Positions 1 through 10,533 of a stretch of DNA of 64,000 nt are shown here, piece after piece (the first letter of the stretch is position 1; every line of letters starts with the position of its first letter). Source of the DNA: Euborellia annulipes (taxonomy: Eukaryota > Arthropoda > Insecta > Dermaptera > Anisolabididae); NCBI GenBank assembly GCA_023213315.1, contig JAKCPI010014079.1:164880-228879 (forward strand), written 5' to 3'. The translations under genes were made by a program, and so were the position numbers. The notes beneath the pieces were generated by a model. That model made no database searches and had not been told where the DNA came from. It saw only the letters and a program-made list of their open reading frames with translations.

Positions 1-120
1 TTAAATATTCAAGTTAAATCGTTCACCAAAGAACCTTGTATGATAGGTTTTAAGAAGAAGACTAGGAAATTATTGAGCAAATAAAACATAGTAAATTTTC
101 AAAACATAATGCCCCCCTTA

Positions 121-165
121 ACAATTAAATTGCTCTCTTGTGGGGACCCACTTTGGGAAACACTG
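121..165 (-). mobile_element. hAT-type terminus (partial)
   Basis: Read on the minus strand, the segment begins CAGTGTTTCCCAAAGTGGG at position 165, the CAGNGNTTCCCAA form usual for hAT terminal repeats. No partner end is visible, so this is one end of an element running off the left edge or a decayed relic. Confidence 0.45.
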
Positions 166-590
166 ATTTAATGAACGGACAATTGCACCCACTGAATACA
201 GGTTCTAATCATCGGAAACGTTTCTGTTCTTTTATTTAAGAGCCTTCCTCAAAGAACCGAAACATCTCCGGTAGGGTGATGCTTAAAAGGCCAAAAAAAT
301 TTATTTTTTATTTTTTCTGTAGTTCACCCAGTACACTGTTATTACAACTTTCTCTTATGTGTGAGTTTTAAATGGGTAAAAGGGGGAAAAAACCACCTGG
401 CAATCACCTCGTAAAAGAAAATGTTAGTTTTTTTGCTTAAGAATGAATATTTTATTTTAAATTGAGTAGGTAATTATTAAAAAAAAAAGAGTCATGAGGT
501 TATAAAATAGATCAAATCACAATTAATTATCGTTCATTTCTTCCTTAAAATTTTGTACAATTCAGATTAATAGGCCTAGAAGCAGAGAAT
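166..590. other. AT-rich sequence, nothing recognised
   Basis: Low-complexity A/T sequence with short homopolymers. I see no open frame, repeat family or RNA signal here. Confidence 0.5.
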
Positions 591-931
591 GTCAGCCAAA
601 TAGGCTATCCGATGAAAATTCCAATAAAAGAAACGTTTCGGCTTTAATTAAATAATGCCATTTTCAGTTTTTATGAGCTGAAACGAGCAGAGATAAAAAT
701 TATAATACAACACAAAAAAAAATTATAAAACATCAGGTCTTATATTGAGATTGCCTTTATTGTAAGATCTTATGTTTTATAATTTTTATAAAAACATTTT
801 TTGTGTGGTATTATAATTTTTATCTATGTTCGTTTCAGCTCATAAGAACTAAAGATGGCATTATTTAATTAAAGTCGAAACTTTTCTTTTATTGTGATTT
901 TCATTCGATAGACGCTCCTGTTTGGTTGACA
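591..931. repeat. Imperfect palindrome (foldback/MITE-like)
   Basis: Positions 591-745 and 758-931 are diverged reverse complements; for example the left GTCAGCCAAATAGG matches the right-end GTTTGGTTGAC inverted. The whole unit could fold into one hairpin. No coding content; class unassigned. Confidence 0.7.
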
Positions 932-1313
932 TCTCATCCTATTGGACAGCCACTTCTCTCATCAACACCTTTTTGTAAAAAAACTTAAAAAAAAAAAAAA
1001 AAATGTTCTCTAGATCCTTCCCTAGATGATATTTGGCCGTCATCATTACACACCACTACTAAAAGTATCAGTAAAGTTTATCACCATTTTTTTGAATGAC
1101 TAACCAGACTTCTTTATTCCACAACACTAAAATTTCTACTTTTGAATAATTTTTTTTTTCATATTTAATCCACATTTGGATTCATACTTCATTTGTGTTG
1201 TGATTATATTTATCTTGATTTTTTAATAAATTTTATAAATAATAAACAATTCTATATTATATATTTTTTATATTAAGAATTATTAGAATCAGGTTCTAGT
1301 TAAAACATTAAGG
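932..1313. other. AT-rich sequence, nothing recognised
   Basis: Contains A and T homopolymers (for example 985-1002 and 1149-1160). No gene or repeat family recognised. Confidence 0.45.
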
Positions 1314-2141
1314 ACCGGTTGCTTGATGCATGGGTAGTTAGTGATGGAATCTCTGTTAAGTAGGTTTTTTTTTTTTTTTTTTTTTGTAGTGCATAAACCC
1401 TCTTCATTTTTTTCTTATAGTAAAATATACGACAGTTCGGGGATTATGGCATACTCCGGTAATATGGAATACCGGCAAATCTAGGTCCCCTTAGGTGCTG
1501 CAATTTATCTGATGCTTATGTTGAAGATGATTATTTGAATATTTTCCAATATTCAAGATGGAACTATTTTAGCAACTTTCTCTGGCGAGTCGAATATATA
1601 TATAGTAGAACTTCAGTTGACGCATTGCAATTTTTAAATTTTTAAATTTTGGTAAAAAAATGTGAATTTTTTTAAAATTGATTATTTTAATTTATAATAT
1701 TTATTTAAATTAATTTCAATTACTGATAAGATGCGCGAATGGCATCTCCTCTGGTTTGGACATGTCGTACGCCAAGAGAGTAGTGGTGTGGGGAGGACGG
1801 CGTACCATAAGGGGCTCGTCGGACGACAACGCAGAGGAGCACCTAGGATGACTTGGCTTCATCGGATCAAGAGAGATATGACCAAGATGTCATCGGTCGG
1901 AGACAACTCCTTTGAATATGGTAGAAAGGAGGGCTGAAGCAAGGACCTCCGACCCCGCACCGCGGGAATAATAAAGGCGAGGAAAGAAGAAGAAGAAGAT
2001 TTAAATTTTTATTTTTAATAATTTTTATAAGTCTTTATTAAATTGCTATCTTCAGAAAACCTTTAATACTGAAGAGGGTTTGTCCCCTGGAAGATGGTTT
2101 CTACATTATACATTAACTACCCATACATGAACCGCCCGGCA
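1314..2141. mobile_element. Element with inverted ends around an RTE fragment
   Basis: The ends share an inverted match: GCATGGGTAGTTAGTG near 1328 against CATTAACTACCCATAC near 2111, and AAACCCTCTTC near 1396 against GAAGAGGGTTT near 2070. This suggests a non-autonomous DNA transposon of about 0.8 kb interrupted by the LINE fragment at 1731-1999. No target duplication was established. Confidence 0.45.
1731..1999 (+). pseudogene. RTE-like LINE 3' end (ORF2 C-terminus relic)
   Basis: The frame from 1731 to 1937 encodes MREWHLLWFGHVVRQ followed by GAPRMTWLHRIKRDM. This is the extreme C-terminal signature of many RTE/BovB-type ORF2 proteins (WFGHV then R-RPRxRWxDRIKxD). Endonuclease and RT domains are absent, so it is a 5'-truncated dead copy. 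A short 3' UTR (CCGACCCCGCAC) ends in a GAA-rich tail at 1985-1999. The same tail recurs at 12755-12808, so the family has at least two copies here. Confidence 0.7.
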
Positions 2142-2158
2142 CTAAGTATATATATGAA

Positions 2159-2300
2159 AGGTAAATCACCCTCGGTTATTTGTTTCAAAGGTTTTTATTA
2201 TTAAAATTAATTTAACACTTTATGCGCATTTCGACATCACCGAAATGCGCATAAATTGTTAAATTAATTTTAATAAATAACCTTGTGTAAAATTTACCTT
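2159..2300. repeat. Small palindromic MITE, related to 22612-22780
   Basis: Arms from 2159 and up to 2300 are inverted: GGTTATTTGTTTCAAAGG on the left against AATAACCTTGTG on the right, and GCGCATTTCGA against CGAAATGCGC at the centre. The terminal GGTTATTTGTTTCAA recurs at 22645 and 22745. The centre keeps only half of the hammerhead-like core seen in the 22.7 kb copy. Confidence 0.7.
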
Positions 2301-2570
2301 CCATATATTAGAATTAATTACTCAAATTTCAAAAGTTTCAAAAATTTTTTTTGAGAAAATATTTCAACAATATTTTAGATAAATACATCAACAAATCATT
2401 TTCAATTATGTAAATTTATTTGTCATAAATATTATTAAAATATTTTTTTTTAATCACAACATTGACAATTTTTGATTTAGAAGAAGAGTGTGACTTGAAT
2501 TCGAAACGTAGAGAGAAAATTATTATTTTTGAAGAAAATAAAATAATGAGCTTGGAATCGTCGATCTTAC

Positions 2571-3022
2571 CTTTCCGCACTGAGAGCCGTCAAAGTAAAG
2601 ACTGAAACACCGATAGATACGTCCTTAACGGATTCGGACAATTTGCAGATGACCTCTCCATAAGGCCAGGATTCGATCGTGTATAATGTCGAAGTGAACG
2701 GAACACACGTGATTATGACCAGAAGATCACCCAGTGCCAGACTCAAAATATAAGTGTTCGGTACGTTTCTCATGGTTCTTTCACGCACGAAGATCAACAC
2801 CAGGGTCCCGTTGCCGATTACACCCACAACGAAAATAATCGCGAACACTATTGGGACGATATAAGTTTCTGGCCGATCTACATATGGCACATAATCGTTG
2901 TCAATATCAACAATTTTCTTTTCTATGTCTATTTTATGGTGAGATGAATTTGAATTCGTATTTTCTTGAAGTGAATTATTTAAATAAGAATCCATGTTGG
3001 ATAACCAGTCGATTTCGGTCAT
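2571..3022 (-). CDS. CCHamide-type neuropeptide receptor, first coding exon
   Basis: First coding exon of a rhodopsin-class GPCR, seen from the ATG at 3022 to a splice donor. Residues 1-54 are the extracellular N-terminus, with N-glycosylation sequons at N15 and N25. TM1 spans about 55-79 with the GN motif at 70-71. TM2 spans about 90-116 with LALGD and the conserved Asp99. C126 at the top of TM3 is the disulphide cysteine. TM3 runs to ALSAER, where ER begins the E/DRY motif and the exon stops. The RPETYIVP, MRNVPNTYILSLAL and VKDVSIGVSVFTLTALS blocks closely match arthropod CCHamide receptors (bombesin-receptor-like). The donor CTTAC (minus GTAAG) lies at 2566-2570 and splits the Arg codon after two bases. 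An acceptor TTTTATGTTCTAG ends at 3031, so the exon is 2571-3030 with 8 bases of 5' UTR and further UTR upstream. TM4-7 must lie left of the window. Related receptors for other peptides are possible. Confidence 0.85.
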
Positions 3023-3099
3023 CTCGCAAACTAGAACATAAAAATAAGAAAACAATTTTATTAAAACCAAGAATATTTTTTTATTATTGATATTTTATT

Positions 3100-3440
3100 A
3101 TGATTCAAATCCTGATTTATATTTTTAAACGCTTCGAAAACTCGTAAAGATAATCGTCCTTAACTTTGCGTGACTATAGACGTCAATTTTACCTCCTCAT
3201 TGCTTTAAAAATGCTCCTTCCATCTTTTTCACCTTTTTACAAGGTCAAAATTATGCAACAAAATTAACACACCTAGAGGTCTATCTGCTTTTAGAGGCTG
3301 GAGGGCAGGCAACCATTTAATTTTTATCTAACAAAGCTGTGAGTGTTATTTATTGGCGAGGCCAAACATCCCCTGGCCCCTGTGTATGTTTGCGAACACG
3401 GTAACTTAGAAAACTAAGGAATTAGAAATTTTCAAAGAGT
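3100..3440. other. Intron/upstream DNA of the receptor, no gene seen
   Basis: Mixed-composition sequence 5' of the receptor exon. I find no further exon, although upstream 5' UTR exons are expected from the acceptor at 3031. Confidence 0.4.
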
Positions 3441-3442
3441 TT

Positions 3443-3597
3443 TTTTTAAGGTTTTTTTCGGCATCTAAGGCCATTTAGACCCCATCCCTATTTCAAATGA
3501 TTTGTAGCCAAATCAAATGAAATAAATTTTCTCCCGTTTGGGACGGGAAGCGAACCCGGGACCCAGGCTCGAGGAGCAAGAGTCTTCTCTCGGGTTT
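3443..3597 (-). mobile_element. tRNA-derived SINE, family 1
   Basis: On the minus strand the unit carries a B-box-like GGGTTCGCTTCCCGTCCC, then a body with CATTTGATTTGGC and GGGATGGGGTCTAAATGGCC, ending in A-rich sequence near 3443. The same layout is at 55422-55590 (plus) and 55745-55893 (minus), and a tail piece is at 15463-15530. Pol III transcription is inferred from the box. Confidence 0.7.
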
Positions 3598-3735
3598 TAC
3601 ATAATAAAATTCTCTTATTATTTGGAGAGAAGTTGCTGTTTATGTTCCAAATTAGGAAGAGCAAGTAGAGGAGATAAAAAACGTAGTTAAATAATTTTCG
3701 AGATCTATATATTTGAATAAGATATTAATATTCAA

Positions 3736-4052
3736 TAGGGTCCGACCGAAACAAGATTTTCAGCCGAAACCGAATATTCGGCCTCAACCTTAGTTTCGGC
3801 CGAAACCGAAACTTGTATTTCCTATAAAAAAAATTTATATTTTTTTTGAAATTTTTTCCCCTCCGTGAAAATCATTTTACCTTTTTTTTAGGGAGACAAA
3901 AATTTTTTCTCCAATTTTTTCTCCTTCAAATGCAAATCATTTGACCTTTTTTTTTTTTAAGAGTCCCAAGTTTCGGCTACTTTTTGGCCGAAACCGAAAC
4001 TACCGCCGAAACCATGATTTTTGGCCGAAACCGAATATTCGGTCGGTTCCTA
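3736..4052. mobile_element. hAT MITE, TTTCGG-rich family
   Basis: Begins TAGGGTCCGACCGAA and ends in the inverted CGGTCGGTTCCTA. The 8-bp duplication ATATTCAA lies at 3728-3735 and 4053-4060. Repeated TTTCGG/CCGAAA hexamers flank a poly-T core. It is 317 bp and noncoding; a second copy sits at 46782-47189. Confidence 0.85.
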
Positions 4053-4069
4053 ATATTCAATAAATCCCT

Positions 4070-5180
4070 TGTGAATATGTTTATTTTTTGGTGCCCCAAA
4101 CGTCCCGGGGGACGCGGCTAAAAAAGTTTGAAGATCGCTTATAAAGTTTTCCTTTGTTCACACGGTCGCTATATAAACAAAATTTTATTCAACAAATATA
4201 TATATAAACTTATTAAGTTTCGTTTTATCTTAGCAAAAAAATTATAATTTAATCTAAATAAACAAACATCAAACATTGTATACAATTTAGAATTTTATAA
4301 ATGAGCATATTTTAGACAAATGATAATTTTAAGATTATTGTAAGTTAATTGAGCTCCCAAAACACTGGCTGACATTTCCGCTCCTTTCTCAATGCACGCT
4401 TTGCTTAATTAAATGTCCGACAGAATGAACTAAGGGAAATGTGAGGGAAATGCGAAGAAATTATAATTTTAGAAAATGACTTTTCTATTCCCATTCCCAT
4501 TAATATATTTATATACACACATATATATTTTAATTCGTTTGTTTATTAAGCCGGCTTAATAATTATAATAATATTTCAAGAAAACAAAAATCAAAATTAA
4601 AGAAAAAAAAAAAAAACAGAATATTTAAAATTCCTTTTGCTCATCTTTTGTAAAAAATAATCACGTGCACTTTTCCAATTGTTTTTAAGAATTTTTCCAG
4701 AAATGAATGAATTTTGAAGCATTTAGGAATATCTGTCAATAAATTAAACAAATGCGAATTTACTTATTTTTTTTTTTTTTTTTTTTAATTCTCTCTCAAT
4801 TAAAACAAACTTTTTATTCAGAGGGGAAAAAAATATACGAAATAATTACTTTATAAAAAGGAATATGAAGAAGAAAAATTGAACTTGACTTTTTTCTAAG
4901 ATTATAAATTCAAAAAAATAAAAATAAAATAAAATTCTATAATTTGAAAAAGTTTGAAAATTACTTAATACTTTTATTTAGGTCACAAATTCAAGTTGAA
5001 TTTTATTTTGAACAAGATGATATTATATCATATTGGAGATCATGTTATAATTGGAAATTTTTAATAACTGTCAGAAAGATGACAGCATCTTAAGAACATT
5101 TGGGATGTTTTGAAAATCGTCAATAATTCAATATAATAGATACGAGAGGGGCATCACTTATTTACAAGAGTTGAATACAT
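4070..5180. other. AT-rich intergenic DNA, nothing recognised
   Basis: Long A and T runs, for example 4768-4788. No convincing gene, SINE or inverted element seen. Confidence 0.45.
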
Positions 5181-5514
5181 TTTACTTTCTCTTACCTATA
5201 TGTAATATATAATAGTATTTAAAGAAAAAGTAATGCATTCATGTCAAAAATTTGATGTCTAGATTTTGATGGAAATACACGTTTTGAGGTACCCTCACTC
5301 CAAAAGAGTGGATCCCGCAAAATGGTATATTTGTGTTCAAAATAAAACATGAAAGAACTATTAGATTGCAATTTTATATTTGATCTTCCTGAGGCGTGAA
5401 AATAAACTTTTAAGTAAAATCGGCCAAAAGTACAGTACTTTACTAATGTACAGTACTTCTTACGTATTTTTCGATTTTCTCAAAACTTGCTCTAACGATT
5501 TTGATTAAAATTCA
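5181..5514 (+). repeat. H-rep copy, interrupted by LINEs
   Basis: Starts with the family's end hairpin (TTTACTTTCTCTTACC and, inverted, AAAGAAAAAGTA). The body follows: ATGTCAAAAATTTGATGTC, GAAATACACGTTTTGAGG, AAAATCGGCCAAAAG and TTTTTCGATTTTCTCAAAA. It stops at ATTAAAATTCA and resumes at 10601 after two LINE insertions. Confidence 0.85.
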
Positions 5515-5968
5515 TTTGCATTTGCATTGGAGGAGTTTCCTACATAATAAATCCTGGGGAGGCTTGCACTCTCTGCAACCGACGAGAGAAGGAGGATTTT
5601 GAGCACATTATTTTTCGATGCCCTGTATATTCCGGCTACAGAGGATTTCTGCCTGGGGGTAAAAAATCCCTCCATGAGGTGCTGAACCCAATGAAGAAAC
5701 AGGAGGCTCTTCTGACGGTGAAGTTCCTGGAGCATGCTCTGCAATTGAGAGCATTCGTATTGAATGAATGAAAGATGGAGAAGGACTTTTACATTAAAAT
5801 ATTTAATTATATAAGTAAATTGTAAATAAACAATTGTATTGCAATAAAATATATATTGTAAGTTAGAAAATAATATTGTATGCACTTTTGTATTTTGAAC
5901 ATTATACAACTCCCTCATGTAATGACTTTTGGCTTTATACATTAATAAATAAATAAATTAATTAATTA
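5515..5968 (+). pseudogene. 5'-truncated LINE insertion, zinc-finger C-terminus
   Basis: An open stretch to the stop at 5769-5771 encodes CTLCNRRREKEDFEHIIFRC followed by PVYSGYRG, the CX2C...HX4C zinc-binding tail found at the C-terminus of many LINE ORF2 proteins. Endonuclease and RT are missing. A 3' UTR and a TAAT-rich tail (5941-5968) follow. The insertion is flanked by ATTAAAATTCA at 5504-5514 and 5969-5979. The zinc-finger sequence differs from that of the neighbouring intact LINE, so it is a different element. Confidence 0.75.
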
Positions 5969-6357
5969 ATTAAAATTCAGGATTCCGAGAAAGTTACTAG
6001 TAGAGAAAAGCTGACAATTTTTGTGCTCCCGTGTTATACGATTTGTTTCGGAGACATTCTGGGCGGAAGTGAATGAAACCGCGTAATCGTGATTCCTCAA
6101 GAAATTATCTACAGGAACATCTATTCCCCTTCGGAATACGCTAACGCAAAGGGCGAGAAAAGGGCAGAAAACAGTAAGTCGAGTCCATTGAAAATAGAAA
6201 AAAAAAATTAAAAAACTTGAACTTAGACCCCGGCTTAGCAGAGGAGTGGGAGAAGAGACCAGGTCGAGCAGCGGCGACGGCGAGTGGACAAATCAGGGGG
6301 ACGAGGAAGGAGAAGCGAGGCCTGCGAGTGAACAACGGCAGACAGCTCGAGCCAACG

Positions 6358-7194
6358 ATGCCACCGAAGCTTGATAAAACAAAATGCGCAGATCATGAAA
6401 AAATAGATAAATTTCTGGCATCGGCGGGAAGCCAATTTCAAAGAGGCAGCTTGCAGAGAACTCCACCGCCTACTCAAGAAGTTAAGAGGCCACGGGAAGA
6501 GGGAACGCCGGAGGGAAATTTGAATAAAGATGCGGACATACTGAGGCAAATTCTCGCGGAAGTGAAGGGAATAAAAAGTGAACAGAATAGAATTCATGAG
6601 AGACTGAACTCAATGGAGAAAAACATGGAGGCTGAAAGAAGAAACCAGAAGGAAGAAATGGATAAAATCAAGAAGGAATTGAAAATAGTGAAAGAAAGAC
6701 TAGAGGAGATCGAAAAAAAAAATGAAGTGAAAGAGGAGAGTGAAAGAAAAAATAACATAATTATTAGGGGGTTGGTTGAAGATGTTACCGAAGAAACAAG
6801 CGGAACCAAAAATAAAGTGAAGGAGTACGTGAAAAGCGAACTTAAAATAGAAGATAATATAATAATGGAGGCATTTAGACTAGGAAGAAAGGTGGAGGGT
6901 AGAGTAAGGCCCATTAAAGTTAAGATGATCAGCGCTGAAAAGAAATGGGAAGTAATTAAGAAGAGAAACGGACAGAGGAATAGTAAAATATATATTGACG
7001 ATGATTTTCCAGAAGAAGTAAGGAAAAGAAGAATGGAATTGATACCCTGGCTAAGGAAAGCTAGAGGGGACGGTATGAGAGCCTTTTTGAGAAAGGACAA
7101 ATTAGAGATAGACAAAGAATTATTTGTCTTGGCAGACATGGAAGAAGGGAAAAATCTAGTAAGGTGGACGCCAAAAAACTTGGGAAAAGACTAG
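6358..7194 (+). CDS. LINE ORF1 protein (coiled coil plus RRM-like domain)
   Basis: A 278-residue basic protein from the first in-frame ATG at 6358 (MPPKLDKTKC); the frame is open further 5' but without an ATG. Residues ~58-130 form a Glu/Lys-rich heptad coiled coil for trimer or dimer assembly. From about residue 132, NNIIIRGLVEDV and later FRLGRKVEGRVRPIKVKM followed by WEVIKKRNG match the RRM-like plus C-terminal layout of L1-type ORF1 proteins, which bind the element RNA in a ribonucleoprotein. The stop TAG (7192-7194) lies 20 bases before the ORF2 ATG at 7215. The ORF2 frame is open from upstream of that stop, so reinitiation or frameshift translation is possible. No zinc knuckle is visible. 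Confidence 0.85.
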   Translation: MPPKLDKTKCADHEKIDKFLASAGSQFQRGSLQRTPPPTQEVKRPREEGTPEGNLNKDADILRQILAEVKGIKSEQNRIHERLNSMEKNMEAERRNQKEEMDKIKKELKIVKERLEEIEKKNEVKEESERKNNIIIRGLVEDVTEETSGTKNKVKEYVKSELKIEDNIIMEAFRLGRKVEGRVRPIKVKMISAEKKWEVIKKRNGQRNSKIYIDDDFPEEVRKRRMELIPWLRKARGDGMRAFLRKDKLEIDKELFVLADMEEGKNLVRWTPKNLGKD

Positions 7195-7214
7195 GAGAGG
7201 AGGGAGACTTCAGG

Positions 7215-10200
7215 ATGGTTATATGGAACACGGCCGGCGTAACGAACAAGGACAACGAATTCTGGGACTATATCTACAAATTTGACGCTATATTACTCTT
7301 AGAAACCTGGCTAGAAGAAAGAAGAGAACAAGAAATTATAGGAAAACTAACTCAAAGGTATGTCTGCCAAACTGATCCAGCAACAAGAGAGAAAAAAAGA
7401 GGAAGAGCCAAGGGAGGGCAATTATTGGCAGTGAGAAGAGAATATGTGGGAAGAATAAAATTGGAAAAGTGGAAGAAGGGTTTAAGATTAAATTGGGTGG
7501 AAAGGAGAAAAAAATTAGTAATTATCGGTGTATATAATAATGAGGGGTTAGACACCATCAAAGAAGAGCTGTCAAACGAAATAGAAAAATGGATGGAAAA
7601 CAAAGATTTAGCGATAGTAGGGGATTTTAATGCGCGAATTGGCAGAGGGGGAGGTAACCCTGAAGTGGATGATAGAGTGACGCAAGATGAACAGCTGAAT
7701 GAAGAGGGAAAGAAATTGCTTGACCTTTGTGGAAACAATGGGCTAACGGTATTGAATGGAAGATGTGAAGGAGACGAAGAAGGATGCTTCACATACATAG
7801 GGCCGAGGGGAAGTTCGGTGGTGGACTTGGTGTGGGTAAATCAAGAAAAGGGACTCATAAAAGATATGAAAATCCAAGAAAGATCTGAATCAGACCACCT
7901 ACCGATTGAATTAATAATTGACGGAAGCGGAAGTTCACGGCCAGAGAGTAAAGCAAAACACGAAGAAACCATAGATATCATAAAATGGAATGAAGAAGCG
8001 GGAAAATTGTTCAGGAGAAGCATAGACGAAAAATGGTCAATAGTAAAATGGAACGAAACTCCAGAAGTGATTAACAACCAATTAATAGAGATGTTTGGGG
8101 AAGCGGCGAGAAATAGTAACATGAAGAGAAAAATAAAAAAGAGAAAAAATGAATGGTTCAATAGGGAGATCAATGAAAAGAAAAAACAAGTTGCAAAAAG
8201 CTTAAAGGAATTTAGAAAAACAAGATTATGGCAACACAGGATAATATACCTTAAAGAAAAACGGGAACTCAAGCAACTAGTTAATCACAGAAAGAAAAAA
8301 CTCAAAGAAGAGGAATGGATGAGAGTAGATAAATGTAAGAATATATCAGAATTTTGGAAAACGGTAAACAAGTATAGAAGAAAGAAGAAAATAGATATAG
8401 AGGTCCCTTTGGAAGAGTTTAAAAGCCACTTTATACAGTTACTAGAAGGAAGCATGGAAAGAAAAAGAACCCATTTCGAAAAAGAAGAAGCATACGAAGA
8501 GTCGGCCTTTAATGTGAGCAGTTTGAACAAGGATTTCCATCTGAAGGAGCTTGAGGAGGAAATACGAAAACTCAAAAAAGGAAAAACACCAGGTGAAGAC
8601 GAAATTATAAACGAATTTGTGAGAAGCCTCAAACAAGAGGAGAAATGGGACTTGTGGTTCTTTATGAATCGAATATGGAAGTCAAGTACGATACCGCAAA
8701 GATGGAGAATGAGTGAGATAGTTCCAATCTTCAAGAAGGGCTCAAGGGCAAACGCTAAAAACTACAGGGGAATATCACTTTTAAACACACTTTACAAAAT
8801 ATATGCAGGGATCCTAGCAAAAAGATTAAAAGTATGGTGTGAAGAGAATAAAATCATTTCGGAAGCTCAAGCAGGGTTCAGAGATAACCGCGGAGTTAGA
8901 GATCAAGTTTTCATCCTAAGAACAGTGATAGAAGAGAAGATAAAGTTAACCAAAGGAAAGGTATACTTAATGTTTGTTGACTTCACGGCGGCCTTTGATA
9001 AAATAGATAGGCATCTGCTATTCGGTAAATTAAGAAGAATCGGAATAAGGGGAAGAATGTTGAAAGCAATACAAAATATCTATGAAGAAACCACGAGCAG
9101 AATAAAGGTGGGCCAGGATACTTCTCCTCAATTCCACACACATAAGGGGGTGAGACAGGGATGCCCGCTGAGCCCGGTATTATTCAACTTGTTTATCAAC
9201 GACTTGGAAGCAGAACTGAGAAGAGAAGGTACGGGAGGCGTAGTGATTGGAGAACAGAAAATTCACTGTCTACTATTTGCAGATGATGTAGTGTTAATCG
9301 CAGAGGAAGAGAGGGAGCTAAGACAAATGATTAAAACTTTAGAGAAATATACAGATAAGAATAACCTAGAGGTAAATGCAGAGAAAACGAAGATAATGAT
9401 ATGCAAGAAAGGAGGAGGGAGGAGAAAAATAGAAGAAATATGGACTTGGAAAGAAAATGAAATAGAAAAAGTGAAAAAATTTAAATACCTGGGCCACTGG
9501 ATTACAGCATCAGGAAACCCGAATCATCACCTAAAGGAAAGGGCAGCGAGTGGACAAACAGCACTGAACCAACTTTGGGGTATATGGAGAAGAAGTGAGC
9601 TAAGCAGTGTTAAAAAAATGTTCTCCCTATATGAAAGTATAGTGGAATCCTCGACAACGTTTGGCCAAGAAATGTGCGGATGGAGAGGTTCGGGAGATAT
9701 GGAAAGAGTTCACTCGAAATGCGTCAAAGCGGTGTTAGGACTCAGACAGGACACACCAGATTATATTTGGAAATTGGAATCAGGGAGGTTAAGTGTCGAC
9801 ACAAGAACATTTGAAAAAAAAATGAAATACTTGATCAGAATTATGAAGATGGAAAAAGATCGATGGCCGAGAATATGCCTAAGAGAAACCCTAAGGGGAT
9901 TAAAAAATAGAAATCCAGGAAGGTGGGCCAGAGAACTCAAAGAAGTCCTAGAAAAACTTGGAAGCACTGGCCTGATTGACGCCTTGTGGAGAAACAACAT
10001 TGGTGAGTCGATCAGAGAAATTGGAGACCTGATAGGGAAGAAAATGGACCAAGAGTGGCAAGATTGCTGGAGGAGAGTAGACTCTTCAAGATACTGCAGG
10101 GTATATAGAGAAATTAAGAAGATACCGGGAGAGGAAGCCTACCTCAGGGACACAACCCTAGGCAAGAAGAACAGGGAGATTTGGGCAAGAATGAGATGTG

Positions 10201-10454
10201 GCAACTCCCTCCGAGGGGGAAAAACCTGGTGGGAGGACACAAGCTGCAGAATGTGCAGTAGAGAGGAGGAAAGCCCGGAACACATCCTGCGATGTCCATG
10301 CTTCAAGATGAGAGTACCGGACCACCTAAAGCAACACCTGGAAGAACTAGGGATGAGAAAATTGCCAGATATCCTGAAGAAGGCACCGGAGAAGAAAACT
10401 TTGGCGTTATTTAAATTTTGGGAAGAAATAGGGAAAGAAGAGAAAAATAAATGA
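7215..10454 (+). CDS. LINE ORF2 polyprotein: endonuclease, reverse transcriptase, CCHC tail
   Basis: A 1079-residue protein that nicks target DNA and reverse-transcribes the element RNA. The endonuclease begins at the N-terminus (MVIWNTAG, then LLLETWLEE), with GDFNARIG near residue 137 and SDHLPIEL near 225 as the EEP catalytic blocks. A basic spacer follows. RT motifs are IVPIFKKGSRANAKNYRGIS near 505, AQAGFRDNRG, VDFTAAFDKID near 588 (first catalytic Asp), GVRQGCPLSPVLFN, LLFADDVVLI near 685 (FADD, catalytic pair), NAEKTKIM and FKYLGHWI. The C-terminus carries CRMCSREEESPEHILRCPCF near 1009, a CX2C-H-C zinc site. I chose ATG 7215 because it starts just before the endonuclease; GTG 7164 in the same frame is less likely. 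No frameshift or stop is present. Confidence 0.92.
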   Translation: MVIWNTAGVTNKDNEFWDYIYKFDAILLLETWLEERREQEIIGKLTQRYVCQTDPATREKKRGRAKGGQLLAVRREYVGRIKLEKWKKGLRLNWVERRKKLVIIGVYNNEGLDTIKEELSNEIEKWMENKDLAIVGDFNARIGRGGGNPEVDDRVTQDEQLNEEGKKLLDLCGNNGLTVLNGRCEGDEEGCFTYIGPRGSSVVDLVWVNQEKGLIKDMKIQERSESDHLPIELIIDGSGSSRPESKAKHEETIDIIKWNEEAGKLFRRSIDEKWSIVKWNETPEVINNQLIEMFGEAARNSNMKRKIKKRKNEWFNREINEKKKQVAKSLKEFRKTRLWQHRIIYLKEKRELKQLVNHRKKKLKEEEWMRVDKCKNISEFWKTVNKYRRKKKIDIEVPLEEFKSHFIQLLEGSMERKRTHFEKEEAYEESAFNVSSLNKDFHLKELEEEIRKLKKGKTPGEDEIINEFVRSLKQEEKWDLWFFMNRIWKSSTIPQRWRMSEIVPIFKKGSRANAKNYRGISLLNTLYKIYAGILAKRLKVWCEENKIISEAQAGFRDNRGVRDQVFILRTVIEEKIKLTKGKVYLMFVDFTAAFDKIDRHLLFGKLRRIGIRGRMLKAIQNIYEETTSRIKVGQDTSPQFHTHKGVRQGCPLSPVLFNLFINDLEAELRREGTGGVVIGEQKIHCLLFADDVVLIAEEERELRQMIKTLEKYTDKNNLEVNAEKTKIMICKKGGGRRKIEEIWTWKENEIEKVKKFKYLGHWITASGNPNHHLKERAASGQTALNQLWGIWRRSELSSVKKMFSLYESIVESSTTFGQEMCGWRGSGDMERVHSKCVKAVLGLRQDTPDYIWKLESGRLSVDTRTFEKKMKYLIRIMKMEKDRWPRICLRETLRGLKNRNPGRWARELKEVLEKLGSTGLIDALWRNNIGESIREIGDLIGKKMDQEWQDCWRRVDSSRYCRVYREIKKIPGEEAYLRDTTLGKKNREIWARMRCGNSLRGGKTWWEDTSCRMCSREEESPEHILRCPCFKMRVPDHLKQHLEELGMRKLPDILKKAPEKKTLALFKFWEEIGKEEKNK

Positions 10455-10496
10455 CTTTTTAGTTTGTCTGTTTTTTTCTTATTTATTTTTTCTACT

Positions 10497-10533
<37 letters not shown>

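Noticed and set aside
6594..7139. Long minus-strand frames opposite the LINE ORFs
   Set aside because: Shadows of the purine-rich LINE coding strand.
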